The position numbers were made by a program, and so were the translations under genes. Shown here in pieces: positions 33,490-42,104 of a stretch of 64,000 nt of DNA (positions are counted from its first letter, which is position 1; the number at the start of each line of letters is the position of its first letter). Below the pieces are notes generated by a model. That model was not told the DNA's origin, made no database searches, and saw only the letters and a program-made list of their open reading frames with translations. The stretch lies in the NCBI GenBank assembly GCA_016197405.1, contig JACPVR010000015.1, forward strand, positions 93,565 through 157,564, written 5' to 3'. Source of the DNA: Mycobacterium sp. (lineage in GTDB: Bacteria; Actinomycetota; Actinomycetes; Mycobacteriales; Mycobacteriaceae).

Positions 33490-35106
33490 ATGACAACCCG
33501 ACTCTCGCGTGCGCGCACCGGCGTCATCGCCGCCGGTGCCGCACTGGCCCTGATCCTGGCCGGCTGTAGTTCCGGAACGCCCAGTTCCACCGGCGGCGGC
33601 GGGGGCGGCGGAGCGCCCACGGACGGCACCCTGACCGTCGGTCTGCTCGGTGATATCGGCCAGCCGCCCGATCCGGACATCTACTACGCCAACAACGGCA
33701 CCGCGATCATGATCAACGCCTACGAAGGCCTGGTGCAGTACAAGAACAACACCGACCACGTCGAGATCGCACCGCGGCTGGCCGAGTCCTGGGAGGTCAA
33801 TCCGGCGCACGACGTCTACACCTTCCACCTTCGTCAGGGCGTGACGTTCCATGACGGAACACCGTTCACCTCTGCCGCCGTCGACGTCGCGTTCAAGCGG
33901 CGGATCGCGGTCAAGGGCGGTGCTGCCTACATGGTCGAGGCGGTCAAGAGTGTCGCCACCCCCGACGAGCACACCGCGGTGATAACGCTCAAGGCGCCCA
34001 ACACGGCGTTCCTGAGCTACCTGGCCTCGCCGTTCGGCCCCAAGATGGAATCCCCCGAGGGCCTCAAGGCCAACGCGGGCTCCGACGACGCCCAGACCTA
34101 CCTGTCCTCACACGACCTGGGCACCGGGCCCTACATGCTGACGACGGCGCAGACCGGCGTGAAGTACGAGCTGACCCAGTACGACGGGTACTGGGGCCCG
34201 AAGTCACCGTTCAAGAAGGTCGAATTGCCGGTCTACACCGACGAATCCGCGCTCGAGCTGGCATTCGACAACGGCACCGTCGACACCATCGTCGCGGCAC
34301 TGCCGTCCTCCAGCCTGGACAAGTACGCCACCAAGGACGGTGTGTCCAACTACTTCCTGCCGACCCTGCAGGGCTCGATGGTGACGGTCAACTCCAGCCA
34401 CGACTTCTTCAAGACACCCGAGGCCCGCGTCGCGTTCCTCAAGTCCATCGACCAGGCGGCGCTGGTCAAGCAGGTGCTCGGTAAGCGGTCCGAGGTGGCG
34501 ACCACGATGTACGCCAAGGGCATGATCCCCGGGGACAACCCCGCGGCAGTGGACAAGCAGGCCATCTCGTTCGACGCCGGGGCACTGAAGACCTATGTCG
34601 ACGCACTGCCGGCGGGTGCCAACAAGACGCTGGTGATCGGCTACGCCAACGGCAACGTCAACGCCCAGTCGATGACCAATATCGTGGTCGCCAACCTGCA
34701 GACCGTCGGACTGTCGGCGTCGGCACAGGGTTATGACACCTCGACGGTGTTCGGCTGGATCAACGACCCGCCGAGCGGCCCGGACGCCTTCATCGACGGC
34801 AACAACGGCCCCGACGGCGGCGATCCGTACATGTGGGGGCACGTCTTCTGGGATGCCTCCGGTGGGATCAACTACTTCGGTTGTGAGTCAAAGGAAGTCA
34901 ACGACCTGCTGAACCAGGCTCTGGGCACCGGCGATATGGCCACCTATGTCAAGGCCGGAGACCTCTATGGCCAGACCGGGTGTTTCTACAACCTGTCCTA
35001 CAACCAGAACTGGGTGGTGGCGCAGAAGTGGCTCACCGGCGTCCCGGAGAGCCAGAATATCGGTGCCAACGAGTTGAACTTCTCGTTGCTCGGTATCGCC
35101 GGGTGA
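33490..35106 (+). CDS. ABC transporter substrate-binding lipoprotein (SBP family 5)
   Basis: The protein has 538 residues from ATG 33490 (frame open to 33427). A lipoprotein signal with lipobox LAGC near residue 21 is followed by a Ser/Gly linker. The mature domain is family 5 (Opp/Dpp/Nik), with VTFHDGTPFTSAAV and GTGPYMLT segments. It should capture the substrate outside the membrane for the permeases at 31570-33430. Ligand unknown; family 5 proteins bind peptides, opines, sugars or metals. A very stable hairpin follows the stop codon. Confidence 0.88.
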   Translation: MTTRLSRARTGVIAAGAALALILAGCSSGTPSSTGGGGGGGAPTDGTLTVGLLGDIGQPPDPDIYYANNGTAIMINAYEGLVQYKNNTDHVEIAPRLAESWEVNPAHDVYTFHLRQGVTFHDGTPFTSAAVDVAFKRRIAVKGGAAYMVEAVKSVATPDEHTAVITLKAPNTAFLSYLASPFGPKMESPEGLKANAGSDDAQTYLSSHDLGTGPYMLTTAQTGVKYELTQYDGYWGPKSPFKKVELPVYTDESALELAFDNGTVDTIVAALPSSSLDKYATKDGVSNYFLPTLQGSMVTVNSSHDFFKTPEARVAFLKSIDQAALVKQVLGKRSEVATTMYAKGMIPGDNPAAVDKQAISFDAGALKTYVDALPAGANKTLVIGYANGNVNAQSMTNIVVANLQTVGLSASAQGYDTSTVFGWINDPPSGPDAFIDGNNGPDGGDPYMWGHVFWDASGGINYFGCESKEVNDLLNQALGTGDMATYVKAGDLYGQTGCFYNLSYNQNWVVAQKWLTGVPESQNIGANELNFSLLGIAG

Positions 35107-35121
35107 CACTGAAGTGATCTC

Positions 35122-35154
35122 GTGGGGCCGCGTACCGACGGTGCGCGGCCCCAC
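35122..35154 (+). terminator. Strong hairpin between the binding-protein and GntR genes
   Basis: A 15-bp stem (35122-35136 with 35140-35154, one U-G pair) has a 3-nt loop gac. It lies 15 bp after the transporter gene stop and 28 bp before the GntR start. It has no U-tract. It probably terminates or attenuates the operon transcript so that the regulator gene is expressed at a lower level, or it protects the 3' end. Confidence 0.7.
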
Positions 35155-35182
35155 ACCGCGCCGTCCACGGGGAAGCGAGTAG

Positions 35183-35866
35183 ATGTCGACTACCGAGTTC
35201 GATTCAGCGCCAGCGCAATCGCGGCAGTCGCTGTCACAGCGCATCTATGCCACCGTGCGGGAGCGGATCATCCTCGGCCAGTACCCGCAGGGCAGCCGGC
35301 TGCCCGAACAGCGCATAGGCGAGGAACTCGACGTCTCCCGGGTGCCACTGCGCGAGGCGGTGCCGCTGCTGGAGCGGGACGGATTCGTGCACTCCTACCC
35401 GCGGCGCAGTGCGGTGGTGAGCCGCTGGGATGTCAAGGCGATCGACGACCTCTTCGACGCCAGGCTGTCGTTGGAGGTGGTGGCGGCCGGTTACGCGGCC
35501 CGCCAGGTCGCCCGCGGCGGGTCGATGGATTCGCTGAACGCGGCCGTTGAGGAAGCGCACCGCGTCGTTGAGGCCGGTGACGCCTACGCGATAGCGCAGT
35601 GCAGTACGAGATTCCACGAGGCCGTCGTCGAGGCGTCGGGCAATGAGCTGATGGTCCGGCTGATGTCGACGATCTCCGGACGCATCACCTGGCTGTTCTA
35701 CCTGAGCAGCGGGCTACCGGCCGACGAGGCCTTCCACGACCACGTGATGCTGCGTGACGCCATCGCCTCGGGTGATCAGCGCGTCGCCGAATCGGTGGCC
35801 TATGCCCACATCGCGCGGGACCGCGAGCCCACCTTCGAGGCCATGCGGGACCAGATCTCGGGCTGA
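35183..35866 (+). CDS. GntR-family regulator, FCD domain
   Basis: This 227-residue protein has an N-terminal winged helix (LSQRIYATVRERIILGQYPQGSRLPEQ, then DVSRVPLREAVPLLERDGF). The all-helical FCD effector domain has metal-type ligands in RFHEAVVEASGN, FHDHVMLRDAI and YAHIARD. FCD regulators usually sense small organic acids or sugars and repress adjacent catabolic genes. The perfect palindrome at 24743-24758 is the likely operator of the operon it terminates. Confidence 0.9.
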   Translation: MSTTEFDSAPAQSRQSLSQRIYATVRERIILGQYPQGSRLPEQRIGEELDVSRVPLREAVPLLERDGFVHSYPRRSAVVSRWDVKAIDDLFDARLSLEVVAAGYAARQVARGGSMDSLNAAVEEAHRVVEAGDAYAIAQCSTRFHEAVVEASGNELMVRLMSTISGRITWLFYLSSGLPADEAFHDHVMLRDAIASGDQRVAESVAYAHIARDREPTFEAMRDQISG

Positions 35867-35973
35867 GCCGGCACCGATCGGAACGTCACGGGGGCCTTCG
35901 CGCCGATTTTTAGCCATGCGCTTACACCCGTGGCTACCTATGTGCGGGCACTGATCTGTGCTATCAAGACGCC

Positions 35974-36987
35974 ATGAAGGTCCCCGCTCGGCCCGGTCCG
36001 CACCGCCGGTGTGCCGGCCTGACGGCGGCCGGTGCCACGGTTGCGTTGCTGGTGACCGGGTGCGGCGCGATCGCGGACCTGAAGGCCGACCGGACATCGG
36101 CGGCCACGTCGACCACCACCGTGAGCAGCGGCGTCGTGAGCACCGCCCCGGTGACGTCGACCCTGGTGGCCGCGCCCGGTGATTACAGCGCACTGCTGAT
36201 GGACGCCACCGAACTACCCAGCGTCGGTGAACCGTTCGTCATGGACGCGCCGGTGCTCAACCCCAACGATGTCAAGGGTGTCGTCGCGGCTTACCGCACC
36301 GAAAGCGGGTCCGCCACCATCGGCGACACCATCGCGCTGCTCGACGACCCCACCCAGGTGGCGGGTGCGGCGACGAAGATCGTCGACTCCTTCCTCCAGA
36401 CCGAGGTCAAGGGCGAGCCGGCGGCATCGCCCATCGGCACCGGCGGCACCGTCATCGCCGGCACCTCGCCCGACGGCACCCGCGCCGCGACGGCGCTGAT
36501 CTTCACCGAGCAGAACGCCGTCGTGACGCTGATGTTCGACAACCGGCCCGGTGACCTCACCCCGATACCACCGGACTTCGTCGAATCCGCCGGCCGGCTC
36601 CAACTCGACGCGCTCAGAGCGGCACTGCCCGCGGTCACCGCGGCAAGCCCGTCGGCGGGCGCCGCCAAGGTCACCGTCGGGGGTGTCGCGCAACCAGCGA
36701 CCGGTCCGGTCGTCTGCTCGACCACCGAAGGCAAATTCTCCATCACCGTCGGCGAGCCCGGCGCCGGTGTCGTGATCGGCTTGGAGGGCGACGGTTCGGC
36801 GGTGCACCACATCGAATTCGGCACCGTCGACGGTGTCGACCTGCGTTTCACCGAAGGGGTGCCCGACAACACCGCCGGGGCGGTCAAGGACGGCAAGCAC
36901 TACGACATCACCGGATCGGCGACCGGCACCGATCCCGCCGGCGCGCCGGTGACCAAACCGTTCGAAATCGACGTCACCTGCCCGTGA
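35974..36987 (+). CDS. Lipoprotein with C-terminal LpqH (19-kDa antigen)-like domain
   Basis: The protein has 337 residues. The signal peptide ends in a lipobox (VTGC, Cys about residue 30). Residues about 65-210 form an unrecognised domain (YSALLMDATELPSVG). Residues about 225-337 resemble the mycobacterial LpqH/19-kDa lipoprotein: KVTVGGVAQPATGPVVCST, KDGKHYDITGSATG and the terminal FEIDVTC, with the same Cys pair. It is probably surface-exposed and immunologically relevant. There is no Shine-Dalgarno before ATG 35974, and a tatcaa -10-like element lies 6 bases upstream, so leaderless translation is possible. Confidence 0.8.
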   Translation: MKVPARPGPHRRCAGLTAAGATVALLVTGCGAIADLKADRTSAATSTTTVSSGVVSTAPVTSTLVAAPGDYSALLMDATELPSVGEPFVMDAPVLNPNDVKGVVAAYRTESGSATIGDTIALLDDPTQVAGAATKIVDSFLQTEVKGEPAASPIGTGGTVIAGTSPDGTRAATALIFTEQNAVVTLMFDNRPGDLTPIPPDFVESAGRLQLDALRAALPAVTAASPSAGAAKVTVGGVAQPATGPVVCSTTEGKFSITVGEPGAGVVIGLEGDGSAVHHIEFGTVDGVDLRFTEGVPDNTAGAVKDGKHYDITGSATGTDPAGAPVTKPFEIDVTCP

Positions 36988-37062
36988 TCGAGGACCGGCA
37001 CTCACCGGCGCCGGACGGTCGGTGATCGGTTACCGTTGGCAAACAGTCCAAAGGGGTAGCAG

Positions 37063-37953
37063 ATGCGAGAGCCACGAAATCCCGACGGAGACGCGCCGTT
37101 GTGGCGGCAGGCCGTCCGCGAGCTCAAGTGTTTCGTCAAACGCCGGATCGCCCCGGCCGGCACCCCCGTGCCACCGCCGAAACACCCGTATCTGGTGGTG
37201 CCGATCCTGGGTCAGTCCAACGCTTTCGGCATGGGGCTGGGACTGGACCCCGACGGACTCGACAAGCCTCATCCACTGGTCCATCAATGGGCCATGTGCG
37301 GGCCGTCGAAGAACACGGTGATCCTCGGAGTCGACCCGCTGCTGCATGAAATCCCCTCCAAGCGTGTGGGATTCGGCGTCACCTTCGGCAAGGCACTGGC
37401 CGATCACACCAACCGCGCGGTGCTGCTGATCCCGGCCGCCCGAGGTGACACCTCGTTCGCGCCGAAGAACGGCTACACCTGGGACATCGACGACACCAAG
37501 ACCAGGCGCAACCTGTACACCGAAGCCGTTGCGGCCATCGACGCCGCCCTGGCCCGCTATCCGGGCAGCACCGTGGCCGCGATCCTGTGGCACCAGGGCG
37601 AATCGGATGTGCCGTTGACGCCGGGCCCGGTCTATCAGGCCAAACTCGACGCCCTGTTCGACGATCTGCGTGCCCGCTACGGCGAACAGACCCCGGTGAT
37701 ACTGGGCCAGATGGTGCCCGAGGAGATGGAACGCGGTCACAAGGACTACTCGGTGATCAACGCGATCCATGCCGACACACCGAACCGCAAGCCGCACACC
37801 GCCTTCGTCACCGGACGCCGCAACTGCATCAACGACGACGTCGACCGGCACTACAACGCCGAAGGGCTGCGCGCCATGGGCGCCGATATGTGGACCGCCT
37901 ACAGCGCGATCGCGTCGACGGCGCTGGCAGGCTACGCCCGCGACGCAGACTAG
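37063..37953 (+). CDS. SGNH/SASA-type carbohydrate esterase-like protein
   Basis: This 296-residue protein has no signal peptide. It shows the sialate-O-acetylesterase (SASA) family blocks: LGQSNAFGMG with the nucleophile Ser near residue 53, ILWHQGESD near residue 172, and a C-terminal DRHYNAEGLRAMG with the probable catalytic His. Such enzymes remove acetyl groups from glycans or related esters; a cytoplasmic location here suggests a soluble small substrate. It is convergent with the VTT-domain gene, with a 3-bp gap between stops. Confidence 0.8.
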   Translation: MREPRNPDGDAPLWRQAVRELKCFVKRRIAPAGTPVPPPKHPYLVVPILGQSNAFGMGLGLDPDGLDKPHPLVHQWAMCGPSKNTVILGVDPLLHEIPSKRVGFGVTFGKALADHTNRAVLLIPAARGDTSFAPKNGYTWDIDDTKTRRNLYTEAVAAIDAALARYPGSTVAAILWHQGESDVPLTPGPVYQAKLDALFDDLRARYGEQTPVILGQMVPEEMERGHKDYSVINAIHADTPNRKPHTAFVTGRRNCINDDVDRHYNAEGLRAMGADMWTAYSAIASTALAGYARDAD

Positions 37954-37956
37954 CGG

Positions 37957-38658
37957 CTACTCCTGCGGTGTCCGGCGCGAACCGCGCCAGCGCCGGTACC
38001 CGCGGTGCGCCGCGAAAGCCCCGATGACGGCCGTCACGCACCACACCGCGATGGCCGCATAGGCCAGTGGCGAGGTCAGATCGGAGATCGAGGCGCCCAA
38101 CGCGGTGTAGACGAACGCCCTCGGCATCGAACCGATGAAGGCCCCGATGGCCATCTGCCACAACGGAACTCCGAACGCACCGAAGGCATAGGATGCCAGC
38201 GCGTCCGAGACACCGGGGATGAAACGCTGCCCGACCACCGCCCACAGCCCGTAGTGCTTTATCTGGTCCTCGAGCCGGTCGGCGCGTTCGGTCCCCAGCA
38301 GTGCATACGCACTGTCCTTGCCGGCACGCCTGCCGACCAGGCTGGTGATGGTGGCGGTGCCGACCGTCGAACCCAGTGTCACGAACGTCCCCAACAACGG
38401 ACCGAACAGCACTCCGCTGCCCGCCGCCAGGATCGGGCCGGGAACGAATATCGCGCCGAGCACCGCCGACACCACGACATAGGTGAGCGGGGCGGCAGGC
38501 CCCGTCGCCGCCACGGTGCGCCGCACGTCCTCGACGTCGACGACCCGGGTGACGGCGACCAGATAGAACAGGCCGAGCAGGAATGCCGCGAACAGCACCA
38601 GCCGCACGATATGGCGCCGCCGGCCTGGGGTTTCGGGGACTTCGTCACTGTCGCTCAT
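37957..38658 (-). CDS. TVP38/TMEM64 (VTT-domain) membrane protein
   Basis: The protein has 233 residues from ATG 38658 (MSDSDEVPETPG); the frame runs further upstream without a good start. Five to six hydrophobic segments are present. The VTT signature is visible as AIFVPGPILAAGSGVLFGPLLG and QRFIPGVSDALASYAFGAFG, with re-entrant loops. VTT/DedA proteins are associated with lipid scrambling or proton-coupled transport in the inner membrane. Divergent from the second ABC transporter operon, with a 103-bp gap. Confidence 0.87.
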   Translation of the reverse strand: MSDSDEVPETPGRRRHIVRLVLFAAFLLGLFYLVAVTRVVDVEDVRRTVAATGPAAPLTYVVVSAVLGAIFVPGPILAAGSGVLFGPLLGTFVTLGSTVGTATITSLVGRRAGKDSAYALLGTERADRLEDQIKHYGLWAVVGQRFIPGVSDALASYAFGAFGVPLWQMAIGAFIGSMPRAFVYTALGASISDLTSPLAYAAIAVWCVTAVIGAFAAHRGYRRWRGSRRTPQE

Positions 38659-38761
38659 GCTGCCCGCATTCTTCCAGGTGTGGACGGCGGTCCCACCGGG
38701 TACAGACCCACAACGGTCCAGGCGCCCCCGCGGTGCGAAGACATGCCCGAAAGAGATGACG

Positions 38762-40288
38762 ATGCGATACGTCGCGGCCCTCACCGCCGCTGTCGCACTG
38801 CTGCTTTCCCTGGTGGGTTGCGCGCCGGCCCGCCATGTCGACCTGGGGCAGGGCTCCGGCAACCTGATCGCTGCCATCTCCGGGGAACCCGATCAGCTCG
38901 ACCCGCAGAAGACCGGTGCCTACTTCTCCTTCGAGGTGCTGGAGAACGTCTTCGACACCCTGGTCGCACCCGATGCGAGCCTGCAGATGAAACCGGCGCT
39001 GGCCACCTCCTGGGAGACCGCACCCGACCAGCTCACCTGGACCTTCCATCTGGGCGACGGTGTCAGCTTCCATGACGGAACCCCGTTCACCGCCGCCGAC
39101 GTGGTGTATTCGTACCGGCGCATCATCGACGAGAAGCTGACCAACGCCGACAAGTTCAGCGCCGTCACCGATGTGCGGGCCGCCGACGAGCACACCGTCG
39201 TCATCACGTTGCGACACCCGACCCCGAATCTGCTGACCAACCTCGGCGGGTTCAAGGGCGTGGCCATCGTGTCGCGGCGCAATGTGGAGAGCGGCCAGAT
39301 CGCGACGCATCCCATCGGTACCGGACCGTTCGCCTTCGACAGCCAGACCAGTGGCGACTCGATAGTCCTGAAAGCCAACAAGTCCTATTGGGGTGGGGCC
39401 CCGAAGATCTCCGGCGTGACTTTCCGGTTCATCTCCGAACCGTCGACGGCGCTGTCGGCATTGCAGGCCGGGGAGATCGACTGGACCGACGCGGTACCGC
39501 CGCAGCGGGTGGCGCAGCTGCGCAATGACGACTCCATCCACCTCGCGGTCACCGCAAGCAACGACTACTGGTACCTGGCCCTCAACGAAGCCCGCGCACC
39601 CTGGAACGACGTCCGGGTCCGCCAGGCCATCGCCTACGCACTGGACCGGCCCTCGATCGTCCAAGCCACCAGCTACGGCACCGCGGCGGCCAACCAACTC
39701 GCGATCCCGGAGGGCAACCCGTGGTACACGCCGTACGACCGCTACCGCGATGATCTCGACAAGGCCCGCGAACTGCTCGCCCAGGCCGGTGCCAAACCGG
39801 ACCGGTTGGACCTGCTGGTCACCACCGAATATCCGCAGACCGTGACCGCAGCCCAGGTCATCGCCGATAACCTTGCGCCACTGGGTATCACGGTCGGCAT
39901 CCGCACCGTGGACTTCGCCACCTGGCTCGACGAGCAGAACAACGGCAACTTCGACATGCTCATGATGGGGTGGCTGGGCAACATCGACCCGGACGACTTC
40001 TACTACGCCCAGCACCACACGGACGGCACCAGCAATGCCCAGAAATTCTCCGACCCGGAGGTGGACCGGCTGCTCGACGCCGGCCGCGTCGAGACCAACG
40101 AGCAAGCGCGCAAACAGATCTACGCCAAGGCGGCCACCCTGATCGCCGACCAGGTCAGCTATATCTACCTGTACAACCCGTCGGTGATCCAGGCCTGGTC
40201 GCCTCGGCTTTCCGGTTATGAAGCACGGCGCGACAAGGCCATCCGGTTCAGCGGTGCCACCCTGGCCGACGGTGGTGCGGACCGGTGA
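38762..40288 (+). CDS. ABC transporter substrate-binding lipoprotein (SBP family 5), second system
   Basis: The protein has 508 residues from ATG 38762, which sits 6 bp after a gaaagag motif; ATG 38756 is an alternative. The lipobox is LVGC near residue 20. The family 5 domain shows VSFHDGTPFTAADVVYSY and GTGPFAFD. It overlaps the permease gene by 4 bp (GTGA). No enzyme gene accompanies this transporter, so the substrate is open: peptide, opine or nickel-chelate. Confidence 0.88.
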   Translation: MRYVAALTAAVALLLSLVGCAPARHVDLGQGSGNLIAAISGEPDQLDPQKTGAYFSFEVLENVFDTLVAPDASLQMKPALATSWETAPDQLTWTFHLGDGVSFHDGTPFTAADVVYSYRRIIDEKLTNADKFSAVTDVRAADEHTVVITLRHPTPNLLTNLGGFKGVAIVSRRNVESGQIATHPIGTGPFAFDSQTSGDSIVLKANKSYWGGAPKISGVTFRFISEPSTALSALQAGEIDWTDAVPPQRVAQLRNDDSIHLAVTASNDYWYLALNEARAPWNDVRVRQAIAYALDRPSIVQATSYGTAAANQLAIPEGNPWYTPYDRYRDDLDKARELLAQAGAKPDRLDLLVTTEYPQTVTAAQVIADNLAPLGITVGIRTVDFATWLDEQNNGNFDMLMMGWLGNIDPDDFYYAQHHTDGTSNAQKFSDPEVDRLLDAGRVETNEQARKQIYAKAATLIADQVSYIYLYNPSVIQAWSPRLSGYEARRDKAIRFSGATLADGGADR

Positions 40289-41235
40289 ACGTCCTCGGAT
40301 TTCTGGGCCGCCGGCTGGCGTACTCGTTGATAGTTCTGGTCGGTGTGGCCATCGTGGTGTTCGCGTTGGTGCAACTGGTCCCCGGCGATCCGGTGCGGAT
40401 CGCACTGGGCACCCGGTACACCCCGGAGGCCTATCACGCACTGCGGGAGGCCAGCGGGTTGGACCGTCCGCTGATCGTCCAGTTCTTCTCGTTCCTGGGC
40501 AACGCCGCCCGCGGTGATCTCGGTGTCAGCTTCCGCAACGGCGACCCGGTGGCGCAGATCCTGATGGACCGGCTGCCGGCCACCGTGTCACTGGCCGTGG
40601 TCGGGATCGCGATCGCCCTCGTCGTCGCTCTGCCCGCGGGCATCTTCTCCGCACTGCGCGAGGGTCGCGTCAGCGACGCAATCGTCCGGGTGTCAAGCCA
40701 ATTCGGCGTTTCCATCCCCGACTTCTGGATGGGAATCCTGCTCATCGCATTGTTCTCCACCACACTGGGCTGGTTGCCCACCTCCGGCTACCGGCCGCTG
40801 TTCTCCGACCCCGGCGGCTGGTTGCAACACGTCATCCTGCCCGGGCTGACCGTGGGTGTGGTCGCCGCCGCGATCATGACGCGCTACGTGCGCTCGGCGG
40901 TACTGGAAGTCGCCGACAAGGGATACGTGCGCACCGCGAAATCCAAGGGGCTCTCACCACAGGTCGTCACCTCCCGCCACATCGTGCGCAACGCGCTGGT
41001 GCCGATCTTGACCATTGCCGGAATCCAGCTGGCCACCATCCTCGGTGGCGTCATCGTCGTCGAGGTGGTGTTCGCCTGGCCCGGGCTGGGCCGGTTGGTC
41101 TACACCGCTGTCGCGGCGCGCGACTATCCGGTGATTCAGGGTGCGGTGCTGCTGATCGCCGCCCTGTTCCTGCTCATCAACCTGATCGTGGACGTGTTGT
41201 ACGCGGTCGTCGACCCCAGGATCAGGCTGTCATGA
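40285..41235 (+). CDS. ABC transporter permease, DppB type, second system
   Basis: This 316-residue protein starts at GTG 40285 inside the binding-protein stop. The N-terminus (FLGRRLAYSLIVLVGVAIVVF, QLVPGDPVRIALG) is typical of DppB. Six membrane helices and the coupling loop VRTAKSKGLSPQVVTSRHIVRNA are visible. Works with the DppC-type subunit encoded at 41232. Confidence 0.9.
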   Translation: MNVLGFLGRRLAYSLIVLVGVAIVVFALVQLVPGDPVRIALGTRYTPEAYHALREASGLDRPLIVQFFSFLGNAARGDLGVSFRNGDPVAQILMDRLPATVSLAVVGIAIALVVALPAGIFSALREGRVSDAIVRVSSQFGVSIPDFWMGILLIALFSTTLGWLPTSGYRPLFSDPGGWLQHVILPGLTVGVVAAAIMTRYVRSAVLEVADKGYVRTAKSKGLSPQVVTSRHIVRNALVPILTIAGIQLATILGGVIVVEVVFAWPGLGRLVYTAVAARDYPVIQGAVLLIAALFLLINLIVDVLYAVVDPRIRLS

Positions 41236-42104
41236 CCGAGCCCCGATCCCGCGTCGCCGGATGGCGGTTGCTGCTGAGAAACCCCGTCACCGCGATCAGT
41301 GCGTTCACGCTGGTGGCGGTCATCGTCATCGCCCTGACCGCACAGTGGATCGCGCCCTACGGTGTCAACGACGTCGACGTTCCCAACGCGCTGCACTCAC
41401 CCGACGGCCAACACCTCATGGGCACAGACGAACTCGGTCGCGACGTGCTGTCCCGGGTTCTGGTCGCCATCCAGGCCTCGATGACGGTGGCGGTGGTCAG
41501 CGTCGCGTTCGCGGTCGTCGTGGGAGTGACCGTCGGTATCGTCGCCGGTTACCGCGGCGGCTGGGCCGACACCGTGTCGATGCGCGTCGTGGACGTGCTG
41601 TTCGCGTTCCCGGTGCTGCTGCTGGCGCTGGCGATCGTCGCGGTTCTCGGCCCCGGCATCACCACCACGATGCTGGCCATCGGTGTCGTCTACACACCGA
41701 TATTCGCGCGGGTGGCCCGGGCCAGCACGCTGTCGGTGCGAACCGAGCCGTTCGTCGCGGTATCGCGCACCATAGGCTCCGGTGATCTCCACATCCTGGG
41801 CCGGCACATCCTGCCCAACGTCACCGGACCGCTCATCGTGCAGACCTCACTGTCGCTGGCGTTCGCGATACTGTCCGAGGCAGCGCTGTCCTTCCTGGGT
41901 TTGGGCATCCAGCCCCCGCAGCCGTCGTTGGGCCGGATGATCTACGACTCACAGGGATTCGTGACACTGGCCTGGTGGATGGCGGTCTTCCCCGGCGCCG
42001 CGATCTTCGTCATCGTGCTGGCCTTCAACCTGCTCGGTGACGGTCTGCGCGACGTCCTGGACCCCAAGCAGCGCACCATGATCGAAGCCCGGAGAAAGCA
42101 ATGA
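41232..42104 (+). CDS. ABC transporter permease, DppC type, second system
   Basis: The protein has 290 residues. The LMGTDELGRDVLSRVLVAIQAS segment and five to six helices identify a DppC subunit. The cytoplasmic loop SRTIGSGDLHILGRHILPN contacts the ATPase. ATG 41232 overlaps the upstream stop by 4 bp, and its own stop overlaps the ATPase start by 4 bp. Confidence 0.9.
   Translation: MTEPRSRVAGWRLLLRNPVTAISAFTLVAVIVIALTAQWIAPYGVNDVDVPNALHSPDGQHLMGTDELGRDVLSRVLVAIQASMTVAVVSVAFAVVVGVTVGIVAGYRGGWADTVSMRVVDVLFAFPVLLLALAIVAVLGPGITTTMLAIGVVYTPIFARVARASTLSVRTEPFVAVSRTIGSGDLHILGRHILPNVTGPLIVQTSLSLAFAILSEAALSFLGLGIQPPQPSLGRMIYDSQGFVTLAWWMAVFPGAAIFVIVLAFNLLGDGLRDVLDPKQRTMIEARRKQ

Noticed and set aside
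38645..40441. 598-codon minus-strand open frame opposite the second ABC binding protein
   Set aside because: It covers a convincing SBP family 5 gene on the other strand and has no recognisable domain or start signal.
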